Assembly: GCF_024722015.1 (NCBI RefSeq)
Contig: NZ_JANQBD010000006.1
Span: forward strand, 248,001 to 312,000
From: Paenibacillus radicis (ex Xue et al. 2023)
GTDB taxonomy: Bacteria > Bacillota > Bacilli > Paenibacillales > NBRC-103111
DNA length: 64,000 nt
Reading direction: 5' to 3'
Shown here piece by piece: positions 39,340 through 47,050 of this stretch. A model generated the notes under the pieces. It ran no database searches, had not been told where the DNA came from, and saw nothing but the letters and a program-made list of their open reading frames with translations. Both the position numbers and the translations under genes were made by a program. Within the stretch, counting starts at the first letter, position 1. Each line of letters opens with the position of its first letter.

Positions 39340-39369
39340 AGTATATTGCACAAAAAGGTTTATTGTCAA
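39340..39369 (-). promoter_or_regulatory. Promoter of the guanidine operon
   Basis: On the minus strand a consensus -35 TTGACA (39369-39364), an 18-base spacer and a -10 TATACT (39345-39340) lie about 70 bases upstream of the aptamer. A SigA-type promoter is inferred from sequence match. Confidence 0.65.
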
Positions 39370-39479
39370 CATTTATGTTAGGTTTAGTTACATTAACGAG
39401 CGTTAGTTCGATGAAATGTTTAATAAAAGGTGCATAACAGGCCGACTTGCATCTCTAGTTCTAGTTTCGATGTAAATTA

Positions 39480-39519
39480 AAAACATCCCGCACCACTGTG
39501 CCGAAAGTGGAATGGGATG
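39480..39519 (-). terminator. Terminator of the chemotaxis unit
   Basis: On the minus strand CATCCCATTCCACT and AGTGGTGCGGGATG form an imperfect stem followed by TTTTT. It lies downstream of the decayed gene at 39554-39812 and so seems to end the MCP-CheW transcript. Confidence 0.6.
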
Positions 39520-39553
39520 CTCGTCTCTTTTTGAATTCCTTTTAATTCATTCA

Positions 39554-39812
39554 CTACGCTGCACTCAGCTGCAGTTCTGATACGTATTCGACAACAACAC
39601 GAATGCCTTGTTCTTCTAATTCCCTCGCTTTACTTAGTCATTTATGGTCTTCAACGGATGATAATGCAGACCTTGCTCTTCTACAGAGCTGCCCCTACAT
39701 CGCCAATACGAAGACGCACCTTGTTTATTGTACCCGTTCCAATATACGCTCCATTCATGAGTCAATTGCTTGTTTTCATCAAAGCCCCTTGCAGCTGAGG
39801 AGTTGACTTCAT
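39554..39812 (-). pseudogene. Decayed third gene of the chemotaxis unit
   Basis: Just after cheW, GGAGGG precedes an ATG at 39812, giving MKSTPQLQGALMKTSN then a stop. The same frame resumes with GAYIGTGTINKVRLRIGDVGAAL, and a shifted frame reads SVEDHK, a stop, then LSKARELEEQGIRVVVEYVSELQ to a stop at 39554. Protein-like pieces in several frames between a good ribosome site and a terminator point to a small broken gene. I do not recognise the family. Confidence 0.4.
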
Positions 39813-39824
39813 CGACTCTCCCTC

Positions 39825-40250
39825 CTATTCCTGAAGAACATGCTCAAGCTTCAAAATAAATACCAAGCCACCCTCTGTCCGACCTACTCCCGTGAAACAA
39901 GAATCCTGCAGCTCGCCTATAGTTTTCGGAGGAGGTTGAATAGCAGAGAAAGAAGTTACGTGAAGCACCCTATCTACGATAAGCCCTACCATACTTTCCT
40001 TATAATTAACCACAACAATCCGGGTTAGCTTCGAATAAGCTTCTTCAATACAACCTAGTCGATTCCGCAAGCTGATCACCGCAATAACTTTGCCTCTTAA
40101 GTTGATAACCCCTTTTATGTATGGATTGGTGTGAGGAATGACCGTAATATCCTGCATCTTAATAATCTCGTGGATATCGTCTATTCTAAGCGCATATCTT
40201 TCTTTACCGATGCCAATTTCAATGTATTGCACCTGCTTGGTGGGCTCCAT
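39825..40250 (-). CDS. cheW: CheW-family chemotaxis coupling protein
   Basis: 141 residues, a single CheW domain: YALRIDDIHEII near the N-terminus, NPYIKGVINLRGKVIAVISLRNRLG (the typical NLRG segment) and GLIVDRVLHV. CheW links chemoreceptors to the CheA kinase. No cheA is in the window. GAAGGGG/AAAGAG lies before the ATG. It follows the chemoreceptor gene by 21 bases and is co-transcribed, so it may be dedicated to that receptor. Confidence 0.9.
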   Translation of the reverse strand: MEPTKQVQYIEIGIGKERYALRIDDIHEIIKMQDITVIPHTNPYIKGVINLRGKVIAVISLRNRLGCIEEAYSKLTRIVVVNYKESMVGLIVDRVLHVTSFSAIQPPPKTIGELQDSCFTGVGRTEGGLVFILKLEHVLQE

Positions 40251-40271
40251 CTCTTTCCCCTTCTTAAACTA

Positions 40272-41858
40272 CTATATTTTAAAAGCTTCCACCGTACTAT
40301 TCAACTCCTCCGCAAGCAGGGCAAGGGATTGGGCAGTTGATGCTGTTTCCTCGCTGCTCGCAGCTGATTCCTCGGTTACTGCCGATATGCTCTCAATTGA
40401 AATCAAAACCTCGGAGGTTTGTGCAGCCTGCTCTTCACTCGCTGCGGCAATTTCCGTCACTTTACTCGCAGACTCATTGACCAACGTAACAATGCTTTCG
40501 AAGGCTTCCCCCGTTTTTTGAGATGATATAACACCCTCTTTTACCGCTGATATACTGAGCAAGGTATTCCGCTGCATCCCTTTTATAATTGCAGTGATCT
40601 GCTTGGTAGCTTCACTGCTTCGTTCCGCGAGCTTGCGTACTTCATCCGCTACTACAGCAAAACCTCTCCCCTGATCCCCGGCTCTTGCAGCTTCAATAGC
40701 AGCATTAAGGGCTAGAAGATTGGTCTGATCAGCAATGTCGTCGATAACTTCGATGATTTCACCGATTTTATTCGAATCTTCTTCCAGCATGGACATCTGA
40801 GTATTAACCAAATTCATCCCGTCAATAGATGAACGAAGCACTTGACCTCCTTCTTGAGCAAGTCTTACTGTATGATCCGCTAATTCAGAAGCTTCTTCCG
40901 CACCACGAGCAACTGAGTTAATTGCAGACGCCAGCTCACGAAATAATTCATTCATCGTCTGAGCTGCATCGGCTTGACTCAAGCTTCCGCTTGCTATCTC
41001 CTCTGTACTAGCCGATATTTGCTGAGCTGCAGCTGACAAGCTTCCCGAAGAAGACAATACCGAACCGATAATTTTACGTAAATTCAAGATCATTTCATTA
41101 GTCGAATTCGCCAATTGACCCACTTCATCTTTCGTATTGATTTCGGATGTTTCCGTTAAATCTCCGTTTGCCACTTTAGTCACCAGTTCGACAATGCGGC
41201 TTAAGGGACGGGTAATGATTTGTGAGATGGCATAACCCAAGCCGATACTTAAAAGCAGGGCAGCAACAATAATGCTAATCGTGACCATTCTGGAAGAAGT
41301 GTAAGTCTCATCTCCGTTTTTATTAGCTTTATCCGCTGTTTTCACACTAATTTCGGTTAATTTATCCAATAAATCGTTGAACTCCCCTCCGAATTTTTTC
41401 AAATCTCCTTCGGAAAGCATAAGATTAACCTCAGCGTCCCTCCCGGCATAAATCAAAGCAATAGCCTGGTCTGACGCTTTATTGTAAGCCTGCCATTTCG
41501 GCATAATACGTTCAAAAACTTCTGATTCCTCCGAAGATAAATTTGTTTTCTTATAGGCTTCAAGCTTCCCGTTAGCTTCTTTCGTAATATCTTTGATTAT
41601 TTGCTCAAATTCCCGCTTCTTGGCAGGGTCAGCATCCCGCAGATCCCTCAGATTTATCCTTATTCTTTGATATAAAACTTGAGTATCGAACAAAAGGACG
41701 GATGGCAAAAAATTATCTTCGTAGATGGATTTCATCCCATTATTCAGCTTACTCATGGTATTAAGTCCATAAAAACCTACAAGGCCCAAAATCATTGCAA
41801 CTACCATGAAAGCTGAAATCAATTTTGCTGACGTTTTTAGATTGTAGAACCATCTCAT
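40272..41858 (-). CDS. Methyl-accepting chemotaxis protein
   Basis: 528 residues. Membrane helix ~13-32, a four-helix-bundle (4HB_MCP-like) ligand domain to ~190, second helix ~193-213, HAMP domain ~214-268 ([19 protein letters not shown]), then a long coiled signalling domain with the conserved hairpin tip [23 protein letters not shown] and [20 protein letters not shown]. It senses an unknown extracellular ligand and signals through CheW/CheA. It ends in TVEAFKI without a CheR-tethering pentapeptide. Its cheW lies directly downstream. Confidence 0.93.
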   Translation of the reverse strand: MRWFYNLKTSAKLISAFMVVAMILGLVGFYGLNTMSKLNNGMKSIYEDNFLPSVLLFDTQVLYQRIRINLRDLRDADPAKKREFEQIIKDITKEANGKLEAYKKTNLSSEESEVFERIMPKWQAYNKASDQAIALIYAGRDAEVNLMLSEGDLKKFGGEFNDLLDKLTEISVKTADKANKNGDETYTSSRMVTISIIVAALLLSIGLGYAISQIITRPLSRIVELVTKVANGDLTETSEINTKDEVGQLANSTNEMILNLRKIIGSVLSSSGSLSAAAQQISASTEEIASGSLSQADAAQTMNELFRELASAINSVARGAEEASELADHTVRLAQEGGQVLRSSIDGMNLVNTQMSMLEEDSNKIGEIIEVIDDIADQTNLLALNAAIEAARAGDQGRGFAVVADEVRKLAERSSEATKQITAIIKGMQRNTLLSISAVKEGVISSQKTGEAFESIVTLVNESASKVTEIAAASEEQAAQTSEVLISIESISAVTEESAASSEETASTAQSLALLAEELNSTVEAFKI

Positions 41859-42052
41859 ATTACTAGCACCTCATCCTTAAAATTTTATAGCTTTCGTTGC
41901 TGTCTACGAATAATTAACGCCGCCCCTTCACCTCACTTTCACATATTTTAAATAAGGAGATATAGAATCCCGCCATGAATGGTGGAATTTATAACTTTCT
42001 TTTTGGACGATTCTAAGAAGTTTATTTACATAAACTAATTATTGGGTTTTCA

Positions 42053-42061
42053 TGCTAAAAT
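42053..42061 (+). promoter_or_regulatory. Extended -10 promoter of the recombinase gene (candidate)
   Basis: TGCTAAAAT differs by one base from the extended -10 TGNTATAAT, with no clear -35. It ends three bases before the left recombination-site-like repeat, so transcription would begin within that repeat. Confidence 0.35.
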
Positions 42062-42064
42062 ATA

Positions 42065-42090
42065 GTTCGTACAATTTGCGTTGTTCGAAC
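42065..42090 (+). repeat. Left recombination-site-like repeat (10-6-10)
   Basis: GTTCGTACAA, spacer TTTGCG, GTTCGAACAA on the opposite strand (written TTGTTCGAAC). The two 10-base arms are imperfect inverted repeats (one mismatch) around a 6-base asymmetric centre, the usual form of tyrosine recombinase core sites. It lies between a candidate promoter and the ribosome site of the recombinase gene. The inverted partner is at 43174-43199, with 23 of 26 positions identical. Confidence 0.75.
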
Positions 42091-42107
42091 AATTATAGGA
42101 GGCAACC

Positions 42108-43061
42108 ATGCAACAGCTGCTAAAGACTTTACCTGACATTTCATTGCATTTGGAGAACAACAGAGAGTACACGGATGAACAAATTGTAAATATGTTTTTA
42201 GCCGCATGTCATCGCTCTAAGTACACACTCAGAAATTACAGAAACGCCATTAATAAATTTCGAGCCTTTATAAAGCATAAGTCACTAAAGGAAGTTACTT
42301 GGAGAGAAATCGAGGTATATAAGCTCGGCCTGATTCAAGGATATTTCAGCAGAAGCAATTTGCCGCAGGCGCCTGCAACCGTTGCTGTCCATATAGCGCC
42401 TATCCGCTCTCTTTATGCTTGGGGAAGCGATCCCAATATTGGAATTTTCGAAAAAAATCCTACTACTTGCGTTCGTAGTCCCAGAGTATCCGTAACAAGC
42501 GGTAATCATTATTTAACAAAAAATGAGGTAGTTTCTCTAATAGCGCAGCTTAAACAACGAGGATTGCGAGACTATGTAATCGGATTAACTCTTGTTCTAT
42601 TGGGATTAAGAGTATCTGAATTAACGTCTATAGAATGGGGGGACTTTCATACAGATCCACAAGAAACGACTATGTGGTTGACAGTTAACGGTAAAGGGGG
42701 GAAACAACGAGAAGTAAAAGTTCCACAGCTGCTATGGAATTTAATCCAGCAGCTTTCCACACATACGAAAGACAAGATAGGCCCCCATAATAAACGCCTC
42801 TTCCCATTAAGTGTACGAGCAATTGAAAAAATCATACAAAAAGCCCGTAAAGAATGGGGGGTTGACAAAAAAGTAACACCCCACTGGCTCAGGCATACGA
42901 ATGCTACCTTAGCTCTACTCAAGGGAGCTTCCTTGCAGCAGGTTCAAGAATCGCTTGGACATACACATATTAATACAACACAACGATACCTTCACACAGT
43001 GCAACAAATTAATAAAGCAGCCCCGGATTATGTAGAGGATTTCTTAAAGGATCACATATAG
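42108..43061 (+). CDS. Tyrosine recombinase (XerC/D-like integrase)
   Basis: 317 residues. N-terminal SAM-like core-binding domain (~20-120), then the catalytic domain with the full residue set: Arg168 (GLRVSELTSIEW), Lys196 (NGKGGKQREV), His259 and Arg262 (HWLRHTNATL), His285 (LGHTHINTT) and nucleophile Tyr294. It cuts and rejoins DNA at paired short sites. AGGAGG is 10 bases before the ATG. It is not one of a xerC/xerD housekeeping pair by context: it stands alone and is flanked by two inverted 26-bp sites, probably its own substrates. Expected outcome is inversion of the gene-bearing segment, or the sites bound a mobile unit. Confidence 0.92.
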   Translation: MQQLLKTLPDISLHLENNREYTDEQIVNMFLAACHRSKYTLRNYRNAINKFRAFIKHKSLKEVTWREIEVYKLGLIQGYFSRSNLPQAPATVAVHIAPIRSLYAWGSDPNIGIFEKNPTTCVRSPRVSVTSGNHYLTKNEVVSLIAQLKQRGLRDYVIGLTLVLLGLRVSELTSIEWGDFHTDPQETTMWLTVNGKGGKQREVKVPQLLWNLIQQLSTHTKDKIGPHNKRLFPLSVRAIEKIIQKARKEWGVDKKVTPHWLRHTNATLALLKGASLQQVQESLGHTHINTTQRYLHTVQQINKAAPDYVEDFLKDHI

Positions 43062-43173
43062 GTAATTGTACCTACGACATTCCATTTGAGTTGTTTTATT
43101 AGTTGCTTTTTACTATAATATGGGTAATATAATCGATATAATTTGACATTTTTCGCAGGAAAAATAAAAAAAA

Positions 43174-43199
43174 GCACGAACAACGCAAATTGTGCGAAC
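43174..43199 (-). repeat. Right recombination-site-like repeat, inverted copy
   Basis: Read on the minus strand: GTTCGCACAA, spacer TTTGCG, TTGTTCGTGC. It is the reverse-oriented partner of 42065-42090; the identical asymmetric spacer fixes the orientation as inverted. The similarity stops at the site borders. An extended -10 (TGGTATAAT, minus strand, 43248-43240) lies about 40 bases outside and points inward. Confidence 0.75.
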
Positions 43200-43470
43200 T
43201 TTTCTTCTTTTTTAGTTAATTTGGACTATAACTGCTGCAATTATACCATTACCTCAACAAAAAATTATAATTGGAGACTGCTTTAGAAGCGGATCTATTG
43301 TAAAAATGGTGAATCAGAAAACAAATACCGACTAAAATAATGCGGTTACTTGTATAAATGAAAGATTTCATATAGCAGAAATAATCCCAGTTCATAAGAA
43401 GCCGAAGGCTTGCAGGGGAGATAAGTAATCCCTTGGATATAAACACCCCATACTGCGTCCTTGGTGTACG

Positions 43471-43556
43471 ATATACGTTTGTATGCTTTGGAGGGATGGG
43501 TGTGGGATTAAAGCTACTGTTGAAATCGTGTTCCTTTGAATGGAATGCTTTAAGTG
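43471..43556. repeat. Repeat A, third copy
   Basis: ATACGTTTGTATG, GGAGGGATGGGTGTGGGATT and CGTGTTCCTTTGAAT match the segment at 30650-30733 in the same order. Here it directly precedes repeat B copy 3, so A and B may form one composite element. Confidence 0.65.
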
Positions 43557-43560
43557 AAGG

Positions 43561-43790
43561 GCATTGCGGAAGTAATTGTTCCTTTATCGCCTGAAAAGTC
43601 CAAAAATCAGAGTGATAAAGGAACAGCCTGTTCCGTTATTGCTCTGTTTTTGTGCATAAATGCTCCATTCAGCCAACATAACGGAATTCCCACTTCCTCT
43701 ATCACCCCGGATTGGAGGCGGCTGATGGAATAGCGGAACTCTCCGTTCCGTACAAAATCCTCCAGGGCTCATCGCCGCTATCCCCATAAA
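43561..43790. repeat. Dispersed structured repeat B, copy 3 (convergent junction)
   Basis: GCGGAAGTAATTGTTCC start as in copy 2. Main hairpin arms: AAAATCAGAGTGATAAAGGAA (from 43603) and TTCCGTTATTGCTCTGTTTTT (to 43651). Second hairpin CGGAA/TTCCG near 43737-43750. It lies between the ends of the recombinase and sugar kinase genes. With repeat A it fills most of the 856-base gap; nothing else is recognised at 43200-43470. Confidence 0.75.
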
Positions 43791-43830
43791 AATCCCCCTT
43801 GTAAAGCACTTAAACTTTCTTATATGTTGA

Positions 43831-43870
43831 AGAAGCCGCCAGCAAACTTTAGGTTTGACTGACGGCTTCT
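43831..43870 (-). terminator. Terminator of the amino-sugar/tagatose unit
   Basis: On the minus strand AGAAGCCGTCAG and CTGGCGGCTTCT form a long stem with an inner AAACC/TTTG pairing, followed by TTC-rich sequence, 48 bases after the sugar kinase stop. Confidence 0.65.
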
Positions 43871-43917
43871 ATAAGTTCAAGGCCAATTAAAATGATATTA
43901 GGATCCTTCTCCACATC

Positions 43918-44847
43918 TTACAATTGCACAACCTTTACTTGCTTCAGCAATTCGTCTACATCAGCTTTATTGATATAACCGGCTTTTTCATTCAATGCAT
44001 TAGCGCTTCCGACAGCTGTCGCATACCTCAGAGATTCCTCAATCGATCTTCCTTCAGCTATACATACAGCCATGCCAGCCATAAATGAATCTCCGCAGCC
44101 AACTGTGTTTACAGCATCAATCAGAGGGGGCTTTACGCGATAATAAGCTCCTTGAACATAGGCAAGTGATCCTTCAGAGCCGAGAGAAATTGTTATACAA
44201 GGAATATTCATTCGTTCCATTGATACCAATTGTTCTATCATTTCCCTGGCATCGCTTACCGACTTGCCTATAAGCTGGGCTGCTTCCTGCTCATTGGGCT
44301 TGATTAAATATGGAGCCGCTTCAGCTCCCCGCTGCAATGCCTCGCCGCTTGTATCCAGAAGAACAACTGCGCCTTCTCCCTTCGCCAAGCTTACAAGCTT
44401 TGCATAGAAATCCTTAGGCACACCTGCAGGCAAGCTGCCCGAAATACATACAACAACGGACCTTTTGGCCAACTCCTTGAATTTCACAGTGAATTGCTCC
44501 ATCGCAGTATCGGATATGACCGGTCCCGGTTCCAAAATTTCCGTCGAGATTCCATCCAGCTCATTGATGATGTTCAAGCAGAGCCTCGATTCCCCGGCAA
44601 CCTCAACAAAATCATGTTGAATTTGCTGCCGATCGAGCTCCTGCCGGATGAACCGGCCATTAAAGCCTCCCGCAAAACCGGTTGCCAAAACAGGCTTCCC
44701 CAGCTGACTAATAACACGTGCTACATTGATTCCTTTTCCGCCAGCTTCCGCATAAAACCGTTGGACGCGCATTACGCTTTTCTGAGTGAATAAGGGAACA
44801 TAATACGTTTTATCAATAGCTGCGTTTAGAGTAACCGTTGTGATCAT
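43918..44847 (-). CDS. PfkB-family sugar-phosphate kinase (1-phosphofructokinase/tagatose-6-phosphate kinase)
   Basis: 309 residues. PfkB signatures: AEAGGKGINVARVISQLG near the N-terminus and NTVGCGDSFMAGMAV with the catalytic Asp near the C-terminus. Length and TVTLNAAIDKTYYVP fit the LacC/FruK subgroup, which makes fructose- or tagatose-1,6-bisphosphate. With a class II aldolase and an AgaS-like protein upstream, tagatose-6-phosphate kinase is the likelier role (inference). ATG at 44847 with AAAGGCGGGG upstream; it overlaps the aldolase 3' end by 35 bases, indicating co-translation. Confidence 0.85.
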   Translation of the reverse strand: MITTVTLNAAIDKTYYVPLFTQKSVMRVQRFYAEAGGKGINVARVISQLGKPVLATGFAGGFNGRFIRQELDRQQIQHDFVEVAGESRLCLNIINELDGISTEILEPGPVISDTAMEQFTVKFKELAKRSVVVCISGSLPAGVPKDFYAKLVSLAKGEGAVVLLDTSGEALQRGAEAAPYLIKPNEQEAAQLIGKSVSDAREMIEQLVSMERMNIPCITISLGSEGSLAYVQGAYYRVKPPLIDAVNTVGCGDSFMAGMAVCIAEGRSIEESLRYATAVGSANALNEKAGYINKADVDELLKQVKVVQL

Positions 44848-45715
44848 TGTATGCCCCGCCTTTAGCACGGCCGATAGTGCCGCACAGCCTCATTTTTTCA
44901 ATAGCAGCTGCATGCAGCGCTTTTTTAGCTGGAATCATATATTTCCTCGGATCATTCTCCTCCGGATTAGCTGCAAAGACAGCCTTAATGGCATCCGAGA
45001 AAACGATCCGCAATTCCGTAGCCACATTCATTTTGGCCATACCGAGTGAAACACATTGTCTGACCTGAGCTTCCGGGATACCGGAACCGCCGTGTAGTAC
45101 CAAAGGCACCTCCACTTTGGCTGCGATTCGTTCAATCCGTTGGAAATCAATTTTGGGCTCGCCTTTATAAATACCATGAGCTGTTCCTATGGCAGGTGCA
45201 AGAGTATCGACCCCAGTCAGTTCAATGAATCGAGCGCAATCATCCGGGTCCGCCATCAGCGCTTCGTGCTCGGCTACGACGATATCGTCCTCTACCCCGC
45301 CGACTTTGCCAAGCTCAGCCTCAACATTTACGCCCGCAGCCTTGGCGATTTCAACAACCTTGGCCGTTTGTCTGACATTTTCCTCAAAGGGCTGATGGGA
45401 AGCGTCAATCATAACCGAGGTATAGCCTGCACGAATACACTGTACAATCAGGTTAAAATCGGAGCAATGGTCCAGATGCAAAGCGATTGGAACTTGAGAA
45501 CGGTTTGCCGCTACAGTCGCTGCCGCCGCGATGTAGTCAGGCCCAAGATGCTTGACTGTACCGACAGTGGACTGCAGGATGATAGGAGCTTGCGCTTCTT
45601 CAGCCGCCTCTACGACACCTTGAAGCATCTCTAATGTATGAACGTTGAAGGCAACAACTGCATATCCATGTTCCCGTGCATGCTGCAGCATAAAGGTAGA
45701 TGAGACAAGAGGCAT
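44813..45715 (-). CDS. Class II fructose/tagatose-bisphosphate aldolase
   Basis: 300 residues. Zinc-dependent aldolase: ALHLDHCSD holds catalytic Asp82 and zinc ligand His83; GTAHGIYKGEPKID and LVLHGGSGIPE supply further zinc and phosphate contacts. KbaY/GatY/AgaY-like enzymes split tagatose-1,6-bisphosphate; Fba enzymes split the fructose isomer, and the sequence alone does not decide. The neighbours favour the tagatose route. The C-terminal tail NDHNGYSKRSY runs into the next gene and looks like an extension beyond the usual family end. Confidence 0.87.
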   Translation of the reverse strand: MPLVSSTFMLQHAREHGYAVVAFNVHTLEMLQGVVEAAEEAQAPIILQSTVGTVKHLGPDYIAAAATVAANRSQVPIALHLDHCSDFNLIVQCIRAGYTSVMIDASHQPFEENVRQTAKVVEIAKAAGVNVEAELGKVGGVEDDIVVAEHEALMADPDDCARFIELTGVDTLAPAIGTAHGIYKGEPKIDFQRIERIAAKVEVPLVLHGGSGIPEAQVRQCVSLGMAKMNVATELRIVFSDAIKAVFAANPEENDPRKYMIPAKKALHAAAIEKMRLCGTIGRAKGGAYNDHNGYSKRSY

Positions 45716-45799
45716 ATTAGTTAACTCCCTATTTGTTTTTATCGTAAAATTAAACGTCGTTCAGGCAAGCTGGATTAGCTGCAATCACAATATATAGGT

Positions 45800-46852
45800 C
45801 TATATCTTCACCACTTGCGTCAAATTGCGCGGCGAGTCAGGATCGACTCCTTTACCCAGAGCTGTATAATAGCCTAAATATTGCAAGGCAGGCAGGTATA
45901 ATACGGTACGAGCTTCATCCGTCAGCTGCTTTCCGCCAACTTCAAATACACCATCCGCGAAGGCTGTGTCCTCTCCTGCTTCCGCTGTCACTACCAGCAC
46001 ATAAGCTCCGTACTCCTGCATTTCTTGAGCAACCTTCAATTCATAGGCTCTAGCTTGCTCCGACAGCAGCACACATACAAGCGTGCCCGGCTCTACCACC
46101 GATTTAGGCCCATGTCTGAATTCGAGCGTGCCATAGCTTTCAGTCCATACATAAGACATTTCCTTTATTTTCAGGCATGCTTCTTGCGCAATTCCAAAAT
46201 AGGCACCCATACCGAGATAAATATACTTATGCAGCTGTACTTCTTGAACCAGCCTTTGAATAAAAGCATCAGCACGCTGGACAACATCAGCGTCCGCTTC
46301 GATTACAGTACCGAGCTCCGCTTGCAAATTCGGATTCTCAGATGCAGATGCAATTGCCGCCTGCATCATGAAGGTCATGCTGCTGAATGACTTGGTCATA
46401 ACCGTGCTCTCTTCCTTCCCAAGCGGTGAAACGAGACATTCCGCCAGCTGTGCCATTGTGCTTTGCTCATAGCAGGTGATTCCGCTAATCGTATAACGGG
46501 GAAGATCGCGAACGGACTCCAATGCCAGGACAACTTCCGTAGATTCCCCGGAACGGGATACTCCAACAACCAAATAGTTCCTGTTTGCTGCCGTATTTTG
46601 CCCGCGGAATAAATATAGCTCCGAGGACGGCAATGCAGTAGCGCTTCGTCCAAGCCATTTCCTATAGGTTGACGCCATCGTAAGTGCCTGATAATACGAT
46701 GAGCCTGATCCAATAAAGATCACTTCATCGAATTGTTCCGATTTAAGATAGCGCTCAACCCAATCGCTTTGAAGTTGCAGCTGTTCCATTGCTGCGGATA
46801 ATGCGGCGGGTTGAGCGGATATTTCAGCAACAGTCAATTTACCTAAAGACAT
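45800..46852 (-). CDS. SIS-domain amino-sugar-phosphate isomerase/deaminase (AgaS-like)
   Basis: 350 residues containing two sugar isomerase (SIS) domains, with VIFIGSGSSYYQAL and VGVSRSGESTEVVLAL as the phosphosugar-binding Ser-rich loops, and KEESTVMTKSFSSMTFMMQ typical of AgaS and related GlmS-type isomerases. AgaS converts galactosamine-6-phosphate to tagatose-6-phosphate plus ammonia. There is no glutaminase domain. The ATG at 46852 fits GGAGG 8 bases upstream; two earlier ATGs are too near it. First gene of the SIS, aldolase and kinase unit, which is consistent with amino sugar to tagatose phosphate to triose phosphate. Confidence 0.83.
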   Translation of the reverse strand: MSLGKLTVAEISAQPAALSAAMEQLQLQSDWVERYLKSEQFDEVIFIGSGSSYYQALTMASTYRKWLGRSATALPSSELYLFRGQNTAANRNYLVVGVSRSGESTEVVLALESVRDLPRYTISGITCYEQSTMAQLAECLVSPLGKEESTVMTKSFSSMTFMMQAAIASASENPNLQAELGTVIEADADVVQRADAFIQRLVQEVQLHKYIYLGMGAYFGIAQEACLKIKEMSYVWTESYGTLEFRHGPKSVVEPGTLVCVLLSEQARAYELKVAQEMQEYGAYVLVVTAEAGEDTAFADGVFEVGGKQLTDEARTVLYLPALQYLGYYTALGKGVDPDSPRNLTQVVKI

Positions 46853-46910
46853 GTTCATTACCTCCATGAAATGGTTATATAATCTTGTATACCCTCATAA
46901 TATCGTTATT

Positions 46911-46938
46911 TTATGATTATTTCAATCATTATTTTGAT
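46911..46938. promoter_or_regulatory. Candidate DeoR operator upstream of the AgaS-like unit
   Basis: TTATGATT, then ATTTCAATCATTAT (46919-46932), then TTTGATTA. The 14-base core and its flanks recur upstream of the DeoR-type gene at 48832-48859. Repeated TGATTA/AATCA half-sites suggest a regulator binding array. Confidence 0.55.
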
Positions 46939-46991
46939 TATTACAATCTTTTTCATAATAACTAGTATCGTATATATCATTTCCAGCACAA

Positions 46992-47030
46992 AAAAACAGC
47001 CTTCCCCCGTGCTGTAACTTCGGGAAAAGA
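46992..47030 (-). terminator. Terminator after the DMT transporter
   Basis: On the minus strand GGTCTTTTCCCG and CGGGGGAAGGCT pair with several G-T pairs, followed by GTTTTTTT. Separates the transporter from the AgaS-like unit. Confidence 0.6.
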
Positions 47031-47050
47031 CCGTTGCAGTGCATGTTTTC

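Noticed and set aside
39603..39806. 67-codon plus-strand frame near the chemotaxis genes
   Set aside because: It is antisense to the decayed gene that follows cheW and shows no own start signal.
41960..42000. SigD (flagellar) promoter upstream of the chemoreceptor gene
   Set aside because: TAAA followed at about the right distance by CGGGATTC is too far from the GCCGATAT consensus to call.
43249..43446. 65-codon minus-strand frame after the recombinase
   Set aside because: No ribosome site or recognisable domain, in AT-rich intergenic sequence.
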